In this document: in pieces, positions 1 to 11,829 of the stretch
Layout of the letters: each line of letters starts with the position of its first letter
Numbering within the stretch: position 1 is the first letter of the stretch
Source: Leuctra nigra
Taxonomy: Eukaryota > Arthropoda > Insecta > Plecoptera > Leuctridae
Direction: 5' to 3'
Length of the DNA stretch: 64,000 bases
NCBI GenBank assembly: GCA_934045905.1
Contig: OW203761.1
Span: forward strand, 36,725,321 to 36,789,320
The notes under the pieces: model-generated
Databases searched by the model: none
Told to the model about the DNA's origin: nothing
The model's input: only the letters and a program-made list of their open reading frames with translations
Made by a program: the position numbers and the translations under genes

Positions 1-845
1 TTTCATCGGGGATCAAGTGGACGGCCCACCTTCAGCTCGCTTTGTCCAGCAGAGAATCAAGCGCATCCATCATCATTGGCAGGTGCTTCACTTCCTACTC
101 CCACAGACTCTTATCCGTTCCTATCAGACTTATCAGACGTTGCATGACATGTCACATGCTGTTGACATTTCATCGGGGATCAAGTGGACGGCCCACCTTC
201 AGCTCGCTTTGTCAGCTGGGAATCAAGCGCATCCATCATCATTGGCAGGTGCTTCAATTCCTACTCCCACAGACTATTATCCGTTCCTATCAGACTTATC
301 AGACGTTGCATGACATGTCACATGCTGTTGACATTACATCGGGGATCAAGTGGACGGCCCACCTTCAGCTCGCTTTGTCAGCTGGGAATCAAGCGCATCC
401 ATCATCATTGGCAGGTGCTTCACTTCCTACTCCCACAGACTATTATCCGTTCCTATCAGACTTATCAGACGTTGCATGACATGTCACATGCTGTTGACAT
501 TTCATCGGGGATCAAGTGGACGGCCCACCTTCAGCTCGCTTTGTCAGCAGAGAATCAAGCGCATCCATCATCATTGGCAGGTGCTTCACTTCCTACTCCC
601 ACAGACTCTTATCCGTTCCTATCAGACTTATCAGACGTTGCATGACATGTCACATGCTGTTGACATTTCATCGGGGATCAAGTGGACGGCCCACCTTCAG
701 CTCGCTTTGTCAGCAGAGAATCAAGCGCATCCATCATCATTGGCAGGTGCTTCACTTCCTACTCCCACAGACTCTTATCCGTTCCTATCAGACTTATCAG
801 ACGTTGCATGACATATTGTCATATGAGGTCGACATTTCATCGCAG
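1..845. repeat. 166-bp tandem satellite/minisatellite, about five copies
   Basis: A unit of 166-167 bp begins with TTTCATCGGGGATCAAG and restarts near 1, 168, 334, 500 and 666, with only a few differences between copies. The last copy decays near 820-845. Because the window opens at the start of a unit, the array probably continues to the left. Open frames crossing it repeat the same peptide and stay open only because few stops occur in the unit. I do not regard them as genes. The array lies in, or just beyond, the long 3' intron of Smg6. Confidence 0.93.
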
Positions 846-1515
846 ACATACAGGCAAAGCCTTCCCTCCACTTGGACCGAATTATAAAATGAGGTTAAAA
901 ACTCTGAAATATACCACTTATGGGATTTTGAAGAAGAGTTTTTCAATCGAAAATTTGTCCTTTTCTGTCGTTCCTTTAACAAATTATACAGTTCTGAGGA
1001 TTTTCAAAACAATTTCATGTAAACCACTTGTTGCGTCGGCCAAGATTCTCTCTTGAATGTCACCCCTTCTGAATTGACGTATTCGTGACAAATTTAACAT
1101 AGATATGTTGACGAACAAAATAGAAATGTATTTAAAACAAGTTCAATTTAAAAGCAATTGTAAAATGAAAGTCAAGTTATTCAATAATAAACTAAGTCCG
1201 AGGATAAATCCCACTTTTCCTCTCCATGGGTACATCATAAGAAGAAATCAATGGTCCACCATGTATTGGTCGAGATATTCGACGGATCTCTTTCGGACTA
1301 TTAGTTGGTCATGACGAGATTACTTGGCACTTCGTTGTGACAGTAATCTCCCGCGCTCGTCTGATCACCTCCATGTGACAACTACGTGTCTACAGGCTAC
1401 TCCATTTCCCCGGCCGATTACCACGGGATTACACTGATCCCCCCCCCCCCCCCCCCCCACTCTCCTCGCCCCGCACACCGCGCCTCGCTCTAACGGTACG
1501 CGGCGCAGAGGTCAC

Positions 1516-1730
1516 GTGTCAGAGATCACGCGTCGCGTCGCCGCCGGGGCGCCGGTGATGGACGACCCTCCGGCCCGCAGCGACGTCCATCACCTCATGC
1601 GTGTTCGACGTCGCGCACCTCGACGCATACGTGTCAGAGGTCACGCGTCGCGTCGCCGGTAATGGACGACCCTCCGGCCGGCAGCGACATCGCGCTCCTC
1701 GAGCCGTCGCATCGCATACGAACAGGAATC
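1516..1730. repeat. GC-rich direct repeat, two copies about 115 bp apart
   Basis: The phrase beginning GTGTCAGAG-TCACGCGTCGCG starts at 1516 and again at 1631. Both copies continue into the shared stretch TGGACGACCCTCCGGCC and then diverge. The block is much richer in CpG than its surroundings and follows a poly-C run of 20 bases at 1439-1458. Minus-strand and plus-strand open frames exist here but look like by-products of low stop density. Confidence 0.75.
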
Positions 1731-1770
1731 GTTTGAAATCTTCTAGTTTTGCTGAACCTGGTGACGGCGC

Positions 1771-2000
1771 AAGTTGGCTCAAGCAGCACCGTTCTGGACT
1801 TGAACTACGGTCGTCCTTCCTGACTCGAGGCTCTCTGTGGTTTTCCGCAGTCGCTAGGCAAATGCTGGCAAGGTTCCCCATTAATAGGTCACGACCGTCG
1901 CCCTCCCAACGACCATCACTCACCCTTCTTCATCGTCATCGTCATCATCATCGTCATCATCATCATCATCTCATCTCATCTGCCTATCATTATTCCTAAT
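1771..2000 (+). repeat. SINE-like tRNA-derived repeat, plus-strand copy
   Basis: The head contains AAGTTGGCTCA, which resembles a tRNA A-box region. The body contains AGGCAAATGCTGGCAAGGTT followed by AATAGGTCACGAC. Both body phrases recur in diverged form at 15056-15306 and, in reverse, at 2590-2760. The copy ends in a TCATC/CATCATCGTCATC-rich simple-repeat tail at about 1929-1982, as many arthropod SINEs do. The B-box is degenerate in this copy. I infer a tRNA-derived SINE family; exact ends were not determined. Confidence 0.65.
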
Positions 2001-2589
2001 CATTCGTCACCATTAGCCTAGTTGCAAAACACTTCAAACTTCAACTCGACTTCAAACAATATGAAAATAAAAAATGCAACCGGTATTCTTGCCTTTCGCC
2101 CTGCAAAGGGTCGGTCACGAGCGATATGTTTCTGCTGCTATCTTGAGGCGAGGTCCATTGCTTCTTGACTCTAAATAAAATATATTTTTACTCGAAAAGC
2201 AAAGAATGATTAAAGTTGTTTTTGAAACGGCTCCTTTATCACTGGTTGATAAATCAGGAGCTCACACACAGAATACTAATTCAGCCGGCAGCTTATCGCT
2301 CGTTTCACACACACAATCAACCGCTGGCTCGGGTGTAGCGCAGCACTGTCATTCGGAAGACCTCTCCACCGCATCAAGGTTTTGTAGTTTTCCGAGTTAC
2401 CGCGGCGATTCGAGTTCCAGTACTTGAAAATAACTGGGTCACAACGCCTCTTTTCTACCCTTTTATCATCTCCCATTTTCTATCACTCGCATTCACGTTA
2501 TTAGCCTACGTGAGCACAAAATACCAAAATAAGTGAAGTGGACACTATACAAAGAGTATTGTTTACTATTTTAGTGGTGTTTGAGGCGA

Positions 2590-2760
2590 GTGTGGATGTC
2601 GGGAAGGAGGCGGTCATTGCCTACTGGCAAGGAACCTTCTCAACATTTGCCTCTCGAATCAGCAAAACCACGTCAGGACCTCAATCAGGAAGGCCAGCGG
2701 CGAGACTCGAACCCGGGACCTCCGGAGTGCAGGCGAGTGCAGGTCGTTATAGGAGTCATT
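2590..2760 (-). repeat. SINE-like tRNA-derived repeat, minus-strand copy
   Basis: Read on the minus strand, the head shows CTCCGGAGGTCCCGGGTTCG followed by AGTCTCGCC, an almost canonical pol III B-box (GGTTCGANTC). Further in, the body carries GAGAGGCAAATGTTGAGAAG, matching the copy at 15056-15306. No coding function is indicated. Confidence 0.7.
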
Positions 2761-4508
2761 CCTGAGCATAATCTACATCGTAAAGTTTGTTTACTTGGCT
2801 TGCTACCGTCTTAAAATCTACTACGAGTTTGTGAAAAGATGCGAAGGAATTTTCGGCAAGGCAATAAAATACTGTAAAAAGCCGGAATGTGGCCGAAAGC
2901 CGAAAGCTTAATCCTGTCGAATTTCATCAGCATTCACGACAGATTTTTATCAGAAACGTATTACGAGAATATCTCATGTTTTCAGAACGGTAATTTCAAA
3001 TCGGATATTTAAGACTCGATGCTGATGAAAACAGAAAATACGAAGGTATCACAAAATTTGAATTTATGATAAACAACTCTCGGGGGCAATGCCTTATCAA
3101 AGTATTCAAGTAATAAAATTCGATACGAAACACCAGAAAAACGTTCCGAGAGGTCAGGAACCCTTAACACATGCTCGCCGCCCCATTATACCAAGTCACT
3201 TTAATAGTTAACATCTTAAACCCTCGTCGGACATCCACCGCCGTATCACGTGATGAAACTAATGCTGTCACTAGCGTACCGACGCATCAACCACGATCAA
3301 AAGCAGAGATTACAGAAGCTAGACTATGAAAAAAACACGCGTTCACAACGCATCTCATATTCAACCACTCGGCGACGACGTAATAGCTGGTTTTTATGAG
3401 CCAACACTAATTCCTCCCTCTAGCTCTACACCCCAAAGACATGATAATGGGGCACTGCAACCTGTTATTATCGTATTAAAGCTGCGCAATGGCTGTCGGT
3501 AATGAAATGCTAACTGAACAGAGTGTGCATTCCAAGCGCCAGATCGGGGTAGAGTTTGCTGAGAATAAAACAACTGAGACATAGATACCAGACAACAGGC
3601 TGCGTTTACAGTTTAGAATAAAAACACGGGAAACAAAGGAGTTAACACGGTGAAGAAACTGCTTTATTGAAGTTCTAAACAAATTCTCTATAAGGAAGAA
3701 AATAGAAATAAATAACATATTTAAATAGACAACGTGTATATAATAAAAGTTAGTCTGAGAAGACAAACTAATAAAACTTATGAAAAAGTCACAGCTGGGT
3801 GTAGCTGCAGTTAGAAGCTAATGTTGCAGAAACAGAAAGATGGTGGATGTTTTACTGACGTTGTGGTTTGGTAGAAGTCGTTCAAAGTAGCTATTGCTGG
3901 CAATTAGCAACAATTTACGTAGGTATAGTAATATTTCATAAGTCATTAGTTTAGTATACGCAAAAAACTTGTTTGATTTGAAAGAAAATTATAAAAAATG
4001 ATGGAGGTAAACGTGATATCCCGTAAAAACAAGTAGTCAAATCCCTCACACGTAGAAAAAATCAACTTTCCGCACTAAAATGGAGATTAAAATAGGGATC
4101 AAGTCAATACGTTAATTAAAGTGAGTGTACTGTATTTTGCGTACATACATTTTTTATGTCTGACATGGTCTGACAATAAACTTTTAACAGTAGGTATTTG
4201 GTAATGCTGCTTTACAAACGACGCCCAGATTTTTGGTCGGTTTTTAATAGGTATGAAATGGTAAAAATTTGTATATATTTCAATAAAACTTGGGAGCCTT
4301 TGTGATATCACTTTTTTCAGTTTGGATAGTTAATTTGTTTCCAGAAGAGATATGCTTTTCCTAATTTATTTGAACGATAGGTACCTATTAAAAGTTGTAG
4401 CAAATATTGAATTGAAAAGAGCCATAGCCTTAAAAAACGGTATTTCCGACTTCACTATCTTCTAAATAAAATAGTGCTAGTTTCCTTTCAATCAATTAAG
4501 TCGTTTTA

Positions 4509-4617
4509 GGGCCGGTCTTTCAATAGTGATCATTGAAGGAATATCATTGGTTGTTGCCATGACAATATAGTTCTAATCAACTGATTAAAATTTAGCAGAG
4601 TATTGAAAGATCGGCCC
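4509..4617. mobile_element. 109-bp MITE-like element with TA target duplication
   Basis: The ends form a terminal inverted repeat, GGGCCGGTCTTTCAAT at the left against ATTGAAAGATCGGCCC at the right, with one mismatch. TA flanks both sides (4507-4508 and 4618-4619). It is too short to code for anything. The TA duplication suggests a Tc1/mariner-type or PIF-like origin, but the superfamily is uncertain. Confidence 0.8.
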
Positions 4618-4640
4618 TAAGAAATGTAGCAATCTCTACA

Positions 4641-5153
4641 CAGGGGCGGATTAATGATTTTGGCGCCCCTAGGCTAATTCAAGCGTGGCGCCCCCCTCCC
4701 CCCCCCCCCTAAAATTCTAAAAAGAAAACATAGATCTAGAAAATCCCTACAGATATACAGATATATAATCTGTAACTATTGCTTTTATAGAATCCCTATT
4801 GGCCCCGCAGGGAATTTTTTGAGTTTTTGATACAAAAGAATCGAATTTGAAGCTATTTTGGCATCCTTTTCAAAGAAATTTATAGTGTGTAATGCAATAT
4901 TCTTGGGGAAACTTAAGACAAATGTAATATAATCTCTAACTATTTATTTGTTTATGGAATCCCCATTGGCCCCGCAGGGAAATTTTTTGAGTTTTTGATG
5001 CAAAATAATCAATTTTGAAGCTATTTTGGCATCCATTTCAAAGAAATTTAAAATTTGTGATATGCAAATTACAACAACAAAAAATACCAGGGGTCGCCGC
5101 GGCGCCCCTAGGCTATAGCCTTTCTAGCCTAATGGGTAATAATCCGCCCCTAG
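4641..5153. mobile_element. Non-autonomous hAT-type element, 513 bp
   Basis: The left end is CAGGGGCGGATTAATGATTT and the right end ATAATCCGCCCCTAG, giving a terminal inverted repeat of about 13 bp. It is flanked by 8-bp direct repeats with one mismatch (TCTCTACA at 4633-4640, ACTCTACA at 5154-5161), as expected for hAT transposition. Inside are two diverged copies of a block with GCCCCGCAGGGAA and TTTTTTGAGTTTTTGAT, plus GGCGCCCCTAGGC near both ends. The internal block is shared in reverse with the element at 38893-39741. No open frame resembles a transposase. Confidence 0.85.
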
Positions 5154-5951
5154 ACTCTACATGGAAGTTAAAAAACTCAACTTCACATTAAATTTTGATG
5201 TAGGTATACACAATGCCCAAGCAACTTGCAACTAGTTTGGGACAAGATCACAAACTAAAATAACAAATGCACCAGACAGCCTTGAAGAAGAATAAGGAGA
5301 AGCAGCACCTGTCCATGACACATACATTCAGTTGTAATACTCATTACTCATTACACATGCAGTATTACTCATTTCCTCGTTTTACACAGTCAAACTCAAA
5401 GCTTACAACTGAAACCAAATATCTCACAGGTGGCGCAATCTGTTGAAGAAACAGTAAACTTCCTGACAAAGAATGGTCTAGTGTTGACAAATTATCATAG
5501 GCTGCTTCAGATCAGAGTTGTCAACATAATTAACGCAATTAATTCCAGTTACAACATCCTTTACAAATATTTTTATGAGATTGCAGAATGGAATTAATCT
5601 GATTTCTTTACACTGCAAACTTGAATCTCGCATATAAAATGAAGATGTAAATAATAAAGTTGACCTTGCTCTTATTGCCACAGCACAAGTTGATTGTAAG
5701 AAAGCACACCTAATTTCAATAAGTATCCTCGAGATCAGTTTTGTAGGCCTTTGTAAAGGACTTGTACCACAAAAATAACAGATATTTAATTTATATTAAA
5801 TTTAAATACACTTTACTTCAAAGTGCATTCTTTCATCAAAATATAAAACCTCTAATGATAACTGATATATATATTGTTGGGCAGAATTGAATAAATGAAA
5901 AAATCAGATTTGCAGTAGATTCCTTTCCATGATTTGCAATCATTGTCTTAC

Positions 5952-6125
5952 CTGCACGCGCTGGCGATGTCGCTCCTCGCGCTGGTGCCTGCGCTCCAGC
6001 ACCTCCTTGCGATGCAGGAGGGAGGCGATCTCCTCGGAACTCCCACCCGCCATCTCCGTCAGCTCCTCTTCCTCCTCCTCCACCTCGTCTTCGCTGAAGC
6101 TCTCCACGTGCAGGTCGCTGTCACT
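5952..6125 (-). CDS. Smg6: Smg6 exon 8 (last visible): acidic and charged linker
   Basis: The exon is 174 nt, phase 0 at both ends, with acceptor TTCTTGTAG before 6125 and donor GTAAGACA below 5952. It encodes SDSDLHVESFSEDEVEEEEE and then a charged helix ending ERRHQREERHRQRVQ. In the family this acidic-then-basic linker directly precedes the PIN domain, so the following exon should encode its start. Confidence 0.9.
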
Positions 6126-9100
6126 CTACAAGAACAATGTCAAGAACACTCACTTAAGATTTATACTACAATGCACCCACTGGCAGTCTCACACAAAAAA
6201 ACTACATGCCAATAATGTTGAATTCTGTAGGATTAACTTGCAAAATTGATTTATAATTTAAGCATCACTCTGAAAACCACTCTGAACCTCTGATGAAACC
6301 TTCTGATCCTCATTGTTTACCAAAGTTAAAAATATTGATCTTATGTGTTTGAAAAGAAAAATATTGTAAGTAACACATAGGTAATGCTTTTAAAATAGTA
6401 GTATGGAAATAGGAGTTCCAAGAATTTAATTTTTATTAATTACTGTTTAAGAGGGCTTGGTAGTGAGCGTGGCCTTGACGAGTTTTTTAATTGTTTTTTA
6501 TCAATATCTTTTTCCAGTGTAATTGTTAACAAAATAGGGCTATGTACGTGAATTCAGAACAGTTCAATGAAAATGTCTGTTCTGAATTCACGTCCATAGC
6601 CCTATTTTGTTAACAATTACACTGGAAAAAGATTTTGATAAAAATCGATTAAAAAACTCTTCAAGGTCAAACTCACTACCCAGTTGTCGTAACTGTTTTT
6701 AAATGTTTAATTTTCCTGAAAAATTATCTCAGGAATTTACTTAGGGGTACAGCCGATACATTAGGCAATTAGTCAATACAGTAGTTAATGAGAATATGAA
6801 GTGTAATTCAGTTGCAGAGAGAAATTGAACCCCTTGTGTCTGTGAGTCTAAAGCAAGCGCACTCACCAGGTGCTCCTCGGGCGGTGACGACGGGGAGTTC
6901 TGGCTGGACACCTGCACCACCGACACGTACTCGCTCGCTCCGTCCAGCTTCTGCAGCTTGATGACCGGCGGATCCACTCCACACAAGAACTCAGCGCCGA
7001 AGAAGATGATCTTGCCGATGCGCACCGCCACCTGAGCCACTTCCTGCAAACGAGCACCACATTACTGACCAGTCCGATGGGAAGATTAACGTGAAATTGT
7101 ATCTTTACTCCATGCTTATATGAATATTAACAACGCAATTTTGGTCGCACAGCTAATGAGATGATGAATCACGGCAACATGGCATCACAAAATCATTTTG
7201 CGATGCGAATTCACACTGATTAGTGTTCATGGAAGACCTGCTTAATTATATAAGCACCCACTTTCTTAAAAGGAAAATTATAATTTTAGTTTAGGGAAAT
7301 ACAAACAATTTCTTGATAATTAGATAAGGTTTTCACCTTACACAAGTACACATCTCCAGTTAGAAAGGTACTTAACAAAAGCATGGTTATTGAATTAGGT
7401 ACTGAGTGATAGGTATATGAGCAAAAATATAAAATATGTGATATAAATTCCCAAATAAAAATAACACTTTACAGAACCGAATACATACCTACATGATTTT
7501 TCACGCTAACACCACTCTGGACCAGTCCAAAATCGGACCAAAATCTACATTTTGTTTTAAAAAGTTTTAACCAGAAGAATTAACATTGTCACAGTAGCAA
7601 CTAATTTGACTGTAGCCAAGCTGTGGCCCTGTCTTTTTTAAAAAATAGGGTCCCAATTCAAACCTAGATAACCTAACATTTAGGAAATTTTCAAGGTAAG
7701 CACCTACAAAATTATTATGGTATTATTTAGTTAATTTCCATGTAAATATTAGGATTGATCAGAGAAAAAAGTACATATATCCTTTATAATATGCAGCCCG
7801 AATAAACTGAAAAACATCTATTGTTCCAGTTAGCCCTCGTCCACTATAACCTCACATCTGCATCTTGTACGTACCATGTCGACGTTGGATCGAGTGTAGG
7901 AGGGCTCTTGAGTGTTATACATGAGCGGCGTGAAGCCGCAGAGAGTCGCATCTTCCGCCAGTCGCACGAGCTCATAGCCTTCTTGGTTGGCCGCGTCGCA
8001 GATGAGCTCCGGCTCTCGGTTATCCAGTTTGATCAGCAGGTTGACGAGAGTGGCCAGTCGACTCCAAGCATCTCCGGCGGGTCTGATGACATCACAAGTT
8101 ATTAGCACAACAGATCAGATTATTAGTCAGTTATTAGTCACTTCCATTTCCTTCGAGATTGTTTTATTGTAAAGACAACAAATGATTGTATTCCAATAGG
8201 CAACAATGAAAATATAAGAAAATTAAGTAATTTTTGAATAGGTACTGGAATATTACAATATATTTATTAGTAGTTAATTGTAATTATAGGTGAAATGTCT
8301 AAAACCTGATCAGGTAAATGAAGTAAAATTAAACTTCATGTGATCTTACTTCACTTAGGTAGGTACAAAGATCATAGTGGATGAAGGAGGGACCTTAAAT
8401 CATTATGGACATTCTCTGTGTGTTCTTCTTTTACCTGATCCGGTTTTTAGCCCTGCGGACATCTCGTCTATAATTACCGTAGTATTGATAAATTAGCCAC
8501 AATTAACCCTCCTAATCCTTCAATTACTACAATAAAGTAATTAGAGAATATCACCTCATAACCTAAAATGGTATCCAAAAAGATAACAAGAACTGAGCTT
8601 ATTTTAAATTACCCCCCAGGACAATCACTATTTTCCTTTGCTAATATTAGTCTAAAAAATTCCAATTCAATAAAACATAATGACGTGTACTTTAACTTAC
8701 CCGACTCTGTAATCTAGACACGAGGGCGGCGGGTTCCAGACACCGCCGTGGCAGAGCAGCCAATCGCACCAGATCTTGACGGCCGGCAAGAGCGCCAGCA
8801 TGTCCTCGTTGAGGAGGAAGCGCGGTGGCGCAGCGGCCGCGCCAGCGTGCAGCAGCTGGTCGCGCAGCAGGGACACGCACTTCTCCAGCAGCAGGTTGAA
8901 CATCTGGATGGACACGATCAGAGCGTTCTCCTGCGCTGCCGAGCGATAGCCGGGTTCCAACTGCGTGTCTGTGGAGCAAGCAGATACAAGTCATGAGAGA
9001 TGTGTTGCAAAATATCAAACATGATACAAATAATTTTTTTATTAGCAAACTTTATCCATTAAATTTTCGTTGAGTAATCTCCAAAAACGATTTCCAGTCA

Positions 9101-11798
9101 AAGAAAGAGCTTGAAAGTAATTTTTTTTCAAGATTGCAATTTATGTAGTTACCATGAAAAGAATAGAAGCAGCGTCTCTTCAAACTCATCTAATATTTAA
9201 TTTGATTATAGCATAAAAATATCTGGAGTTCAAAGAGTAATACAGTGGTTCTAACTACACCCTTCCGTCATATGGCGATCAAGGCAATCGAGTTCTAAGT
9301 TTACCAAGCAAGAGGAAGCATTATCCTGAAATAATGGCACTCTGTTTCATTACTTTAATTAAAAAAGCTCTACTGGTCCTGCAAGCAAGTAGTCAACTCA
9401 TCTAATAAAGACATGAATAATAATTCCACGTCGTGTACCTCGGCATCTGAGGGTGGTCTCATCATACTAGATGACTTTTCTCATTGGATAATCATAATAA
9501 TAATCCTAATATCGGCGTATGTCGATTTTATATCACGCATGGAGCGACCAGCGAGCTTTTTACAGCTGCATTAAATTGATCAATCAAGAGAATTGGATAA
9601 TAAAATGAACATGTATTTTATTTACGTACTGCAATCTACTGGCTAACAAAAAGTGGTTCATAATTGAAGTTTATAAGTTAAGAGCTGGCTGTTACCAGCT
9701 GTCATTACTGTGCCTCGAACTCTTGCAGGAGATGTTAGTTCCAGACTCCTCTCCTTCCTGAAATATGGTGAAGTAACACTCGAAAAATATCCAGTAAAAG
9801 TAAATTAAACACGAATCCTCCTTGGGGCCGGTTACCCGAAATAACTTTGTTCGAATCACAGTCGGTGTGTGAGCTTTTATTTCGCAGGCTTCCGCCTAAC
9901 ATTCTTCATTGCAAGACACACAATCATTTGGAAAATGGGTGGGTGATGTCAATGCCGGAATAAGCGCGGAAGTTTTGACGTTCGACCAAGAATATCATAA
10001 AAACGTTTGTAAGTCAGTACATCATTAAAATTTAGGATTAAAATTAAGGAAATAAAACAGAAGTGGAAATATTTGGTGAATATTCTCGATTGAAATATTA
10101 CAATGACTGAGTCTGCCAACATCAGGACTGTATTGCACGTATTGAATGTAGTACAGTTTTTTATTAGGTACTATAAGGAATAGTATTGTATATGATTGTC
10201 AATAAAAGTGTTTTATTATGCTCAGCTACATGTTTCAAAAAAATCGTCGACACTTGAAAAGTTTAAGTGATTTTTTTCCAAAGTAGCTCGAAGCAAGTGG
10301 CAAATCCGTGTTGAATACCGAGTGGTGTCAGCGGATGCAACAGCCGTGTGTCAGCTCTCCCGAGTCCTGAGCGTCCTGATAAGACCCCGAGTGAGCCACG
10401 GAGCCTGATACTGACAGACACGAGCGACAATGAACTTTAGACGCGGTGATGCAGAACGTCGAAGAAACGTGGCTTTAGAAAACATGACAAACGAAATCGA
10501 CAAAAAAAAACGCGCGCGCAAGAGAGAAAGAGTGAGAGAGAGAGAGAGACATAAAGAAAGAATCACGCTACGAAAATAAAAACGTCTGATGGCAGAAAGT
10601 CCGTCCTTGGAACAGCCTTGGTCGGGTCATGTACCGAGGGAGAAAAAAGCGCGCATTCCATGTAACTTGTTGCAAAAGCAAGCAAGGTAGGCCATCGCTC
10701 CCAGCTCTGGCACTGAGATGACCAGCCCAGCTCTATTTGTTCCTCTCTTCCTCTCGCACTCGACACCGGAGACACCGGAGACACGTCGATGCGTTCGCAG
10801 ACACGGAGGACAAGATTCCAATTAGCAAGCAGGATTACATGACTCCGGTAATTAAAAGAATACGACCACGAGAAGACGCGAATCCTAGTCGTAAACAAAA
10901 CAGCAGGATTGCATAATCACCATCACATATCAAAACAATTGTGGCATTGAAACATACGTGTTCATTTGCTTGGATCTATACCTCGGCTATAAATCTGTAA
11001 TTATACATCGAGACAAAGCATCACTACTTTGTACTTAGTTCCGATTGAATGAGTACTTGGATACAACGGCAACACCCAATGCGCACCACCAAATTGTTTT
11101 GTGTCATGTCTATGGAAATTTTAAACTGAGAAGACGATTATGGAAGAAATACCTCTGATTGCTGGATCTGAAATTATTGTAATTTCAATTTTCCAGAACA
11201 CGAAGCCGACTGGATAACGGATGGATTATGTGAAATGATTGCATCCCGAATCCACTCAATCAATCTCAATTTGATTCTTTTCCACTAATTCGAGCAAAAC
11301 AATACATCAAGGAAAACATTCTAAATGTTAGCAGTTCTGATCTGGCCGGAATGCGAGGAGTTTGCGTAGTTCTCGAATCTTCTCGACTCTAATGGAGGCC
11401 GGATCAAACATCAAGCTCACTAATGCACGGCTTCAGGGAAGAGTCAATTTATTACTTACACCACTCCTTCGAGACACAAGTTCCCATCACAACTCAAAAT
11501 ATCAGCGAAAAAAACAGCCATTACGCTGTAGCGCATTAGAATGCGGCATATCAATGCAGTGGACAGTAAAACCAACCTAATGTTACATCAATTAAGTCCC
11601 TCTTCTGCAGATGGACAAGCGCCATCAGTTGGCGCCATCGCTGCAGCTCTGAGACGTCGTAAACGAAGAATATGGAAGCCGAATATCCATCTACTTGATT
11701 ACTGACCGAGGCTGGCCAATGCCCGCGCATTGCATTAACAAACAGATGCTCATTTTCATCCTTTTTCTACACGTCACTCGTCAGGAAAGAAAGAGAGG

Positions 11799-11829
<31 letters not shown>

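Larger units (their letters stand above)
846..5951. other. Intronic/unassigned DNA left of the last visible Smg6 exon
   Basis: No protein-coding exon could be supported here. In particular, no PIN nuclease domain exon of Smg6 was recognised on the minus strand. The stretch holds a 20-base poly-C tract (1439-1458), a short GC-rich direct repeat, two SINE-like copies, a small terminal-inverted-repeat element and a hAT-like element, each listed separately. The rest is AT-rich sequence without recognisable features. Confidence 0.6.

Noticed and set aside
17..887. Overlapping open frames with repeated peptide in the first 0.9 kb
   Set aside because: They repeat every 166 bp in shifting frames because the satellite unit has few stops. 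There is no start context, domain or splice structure.
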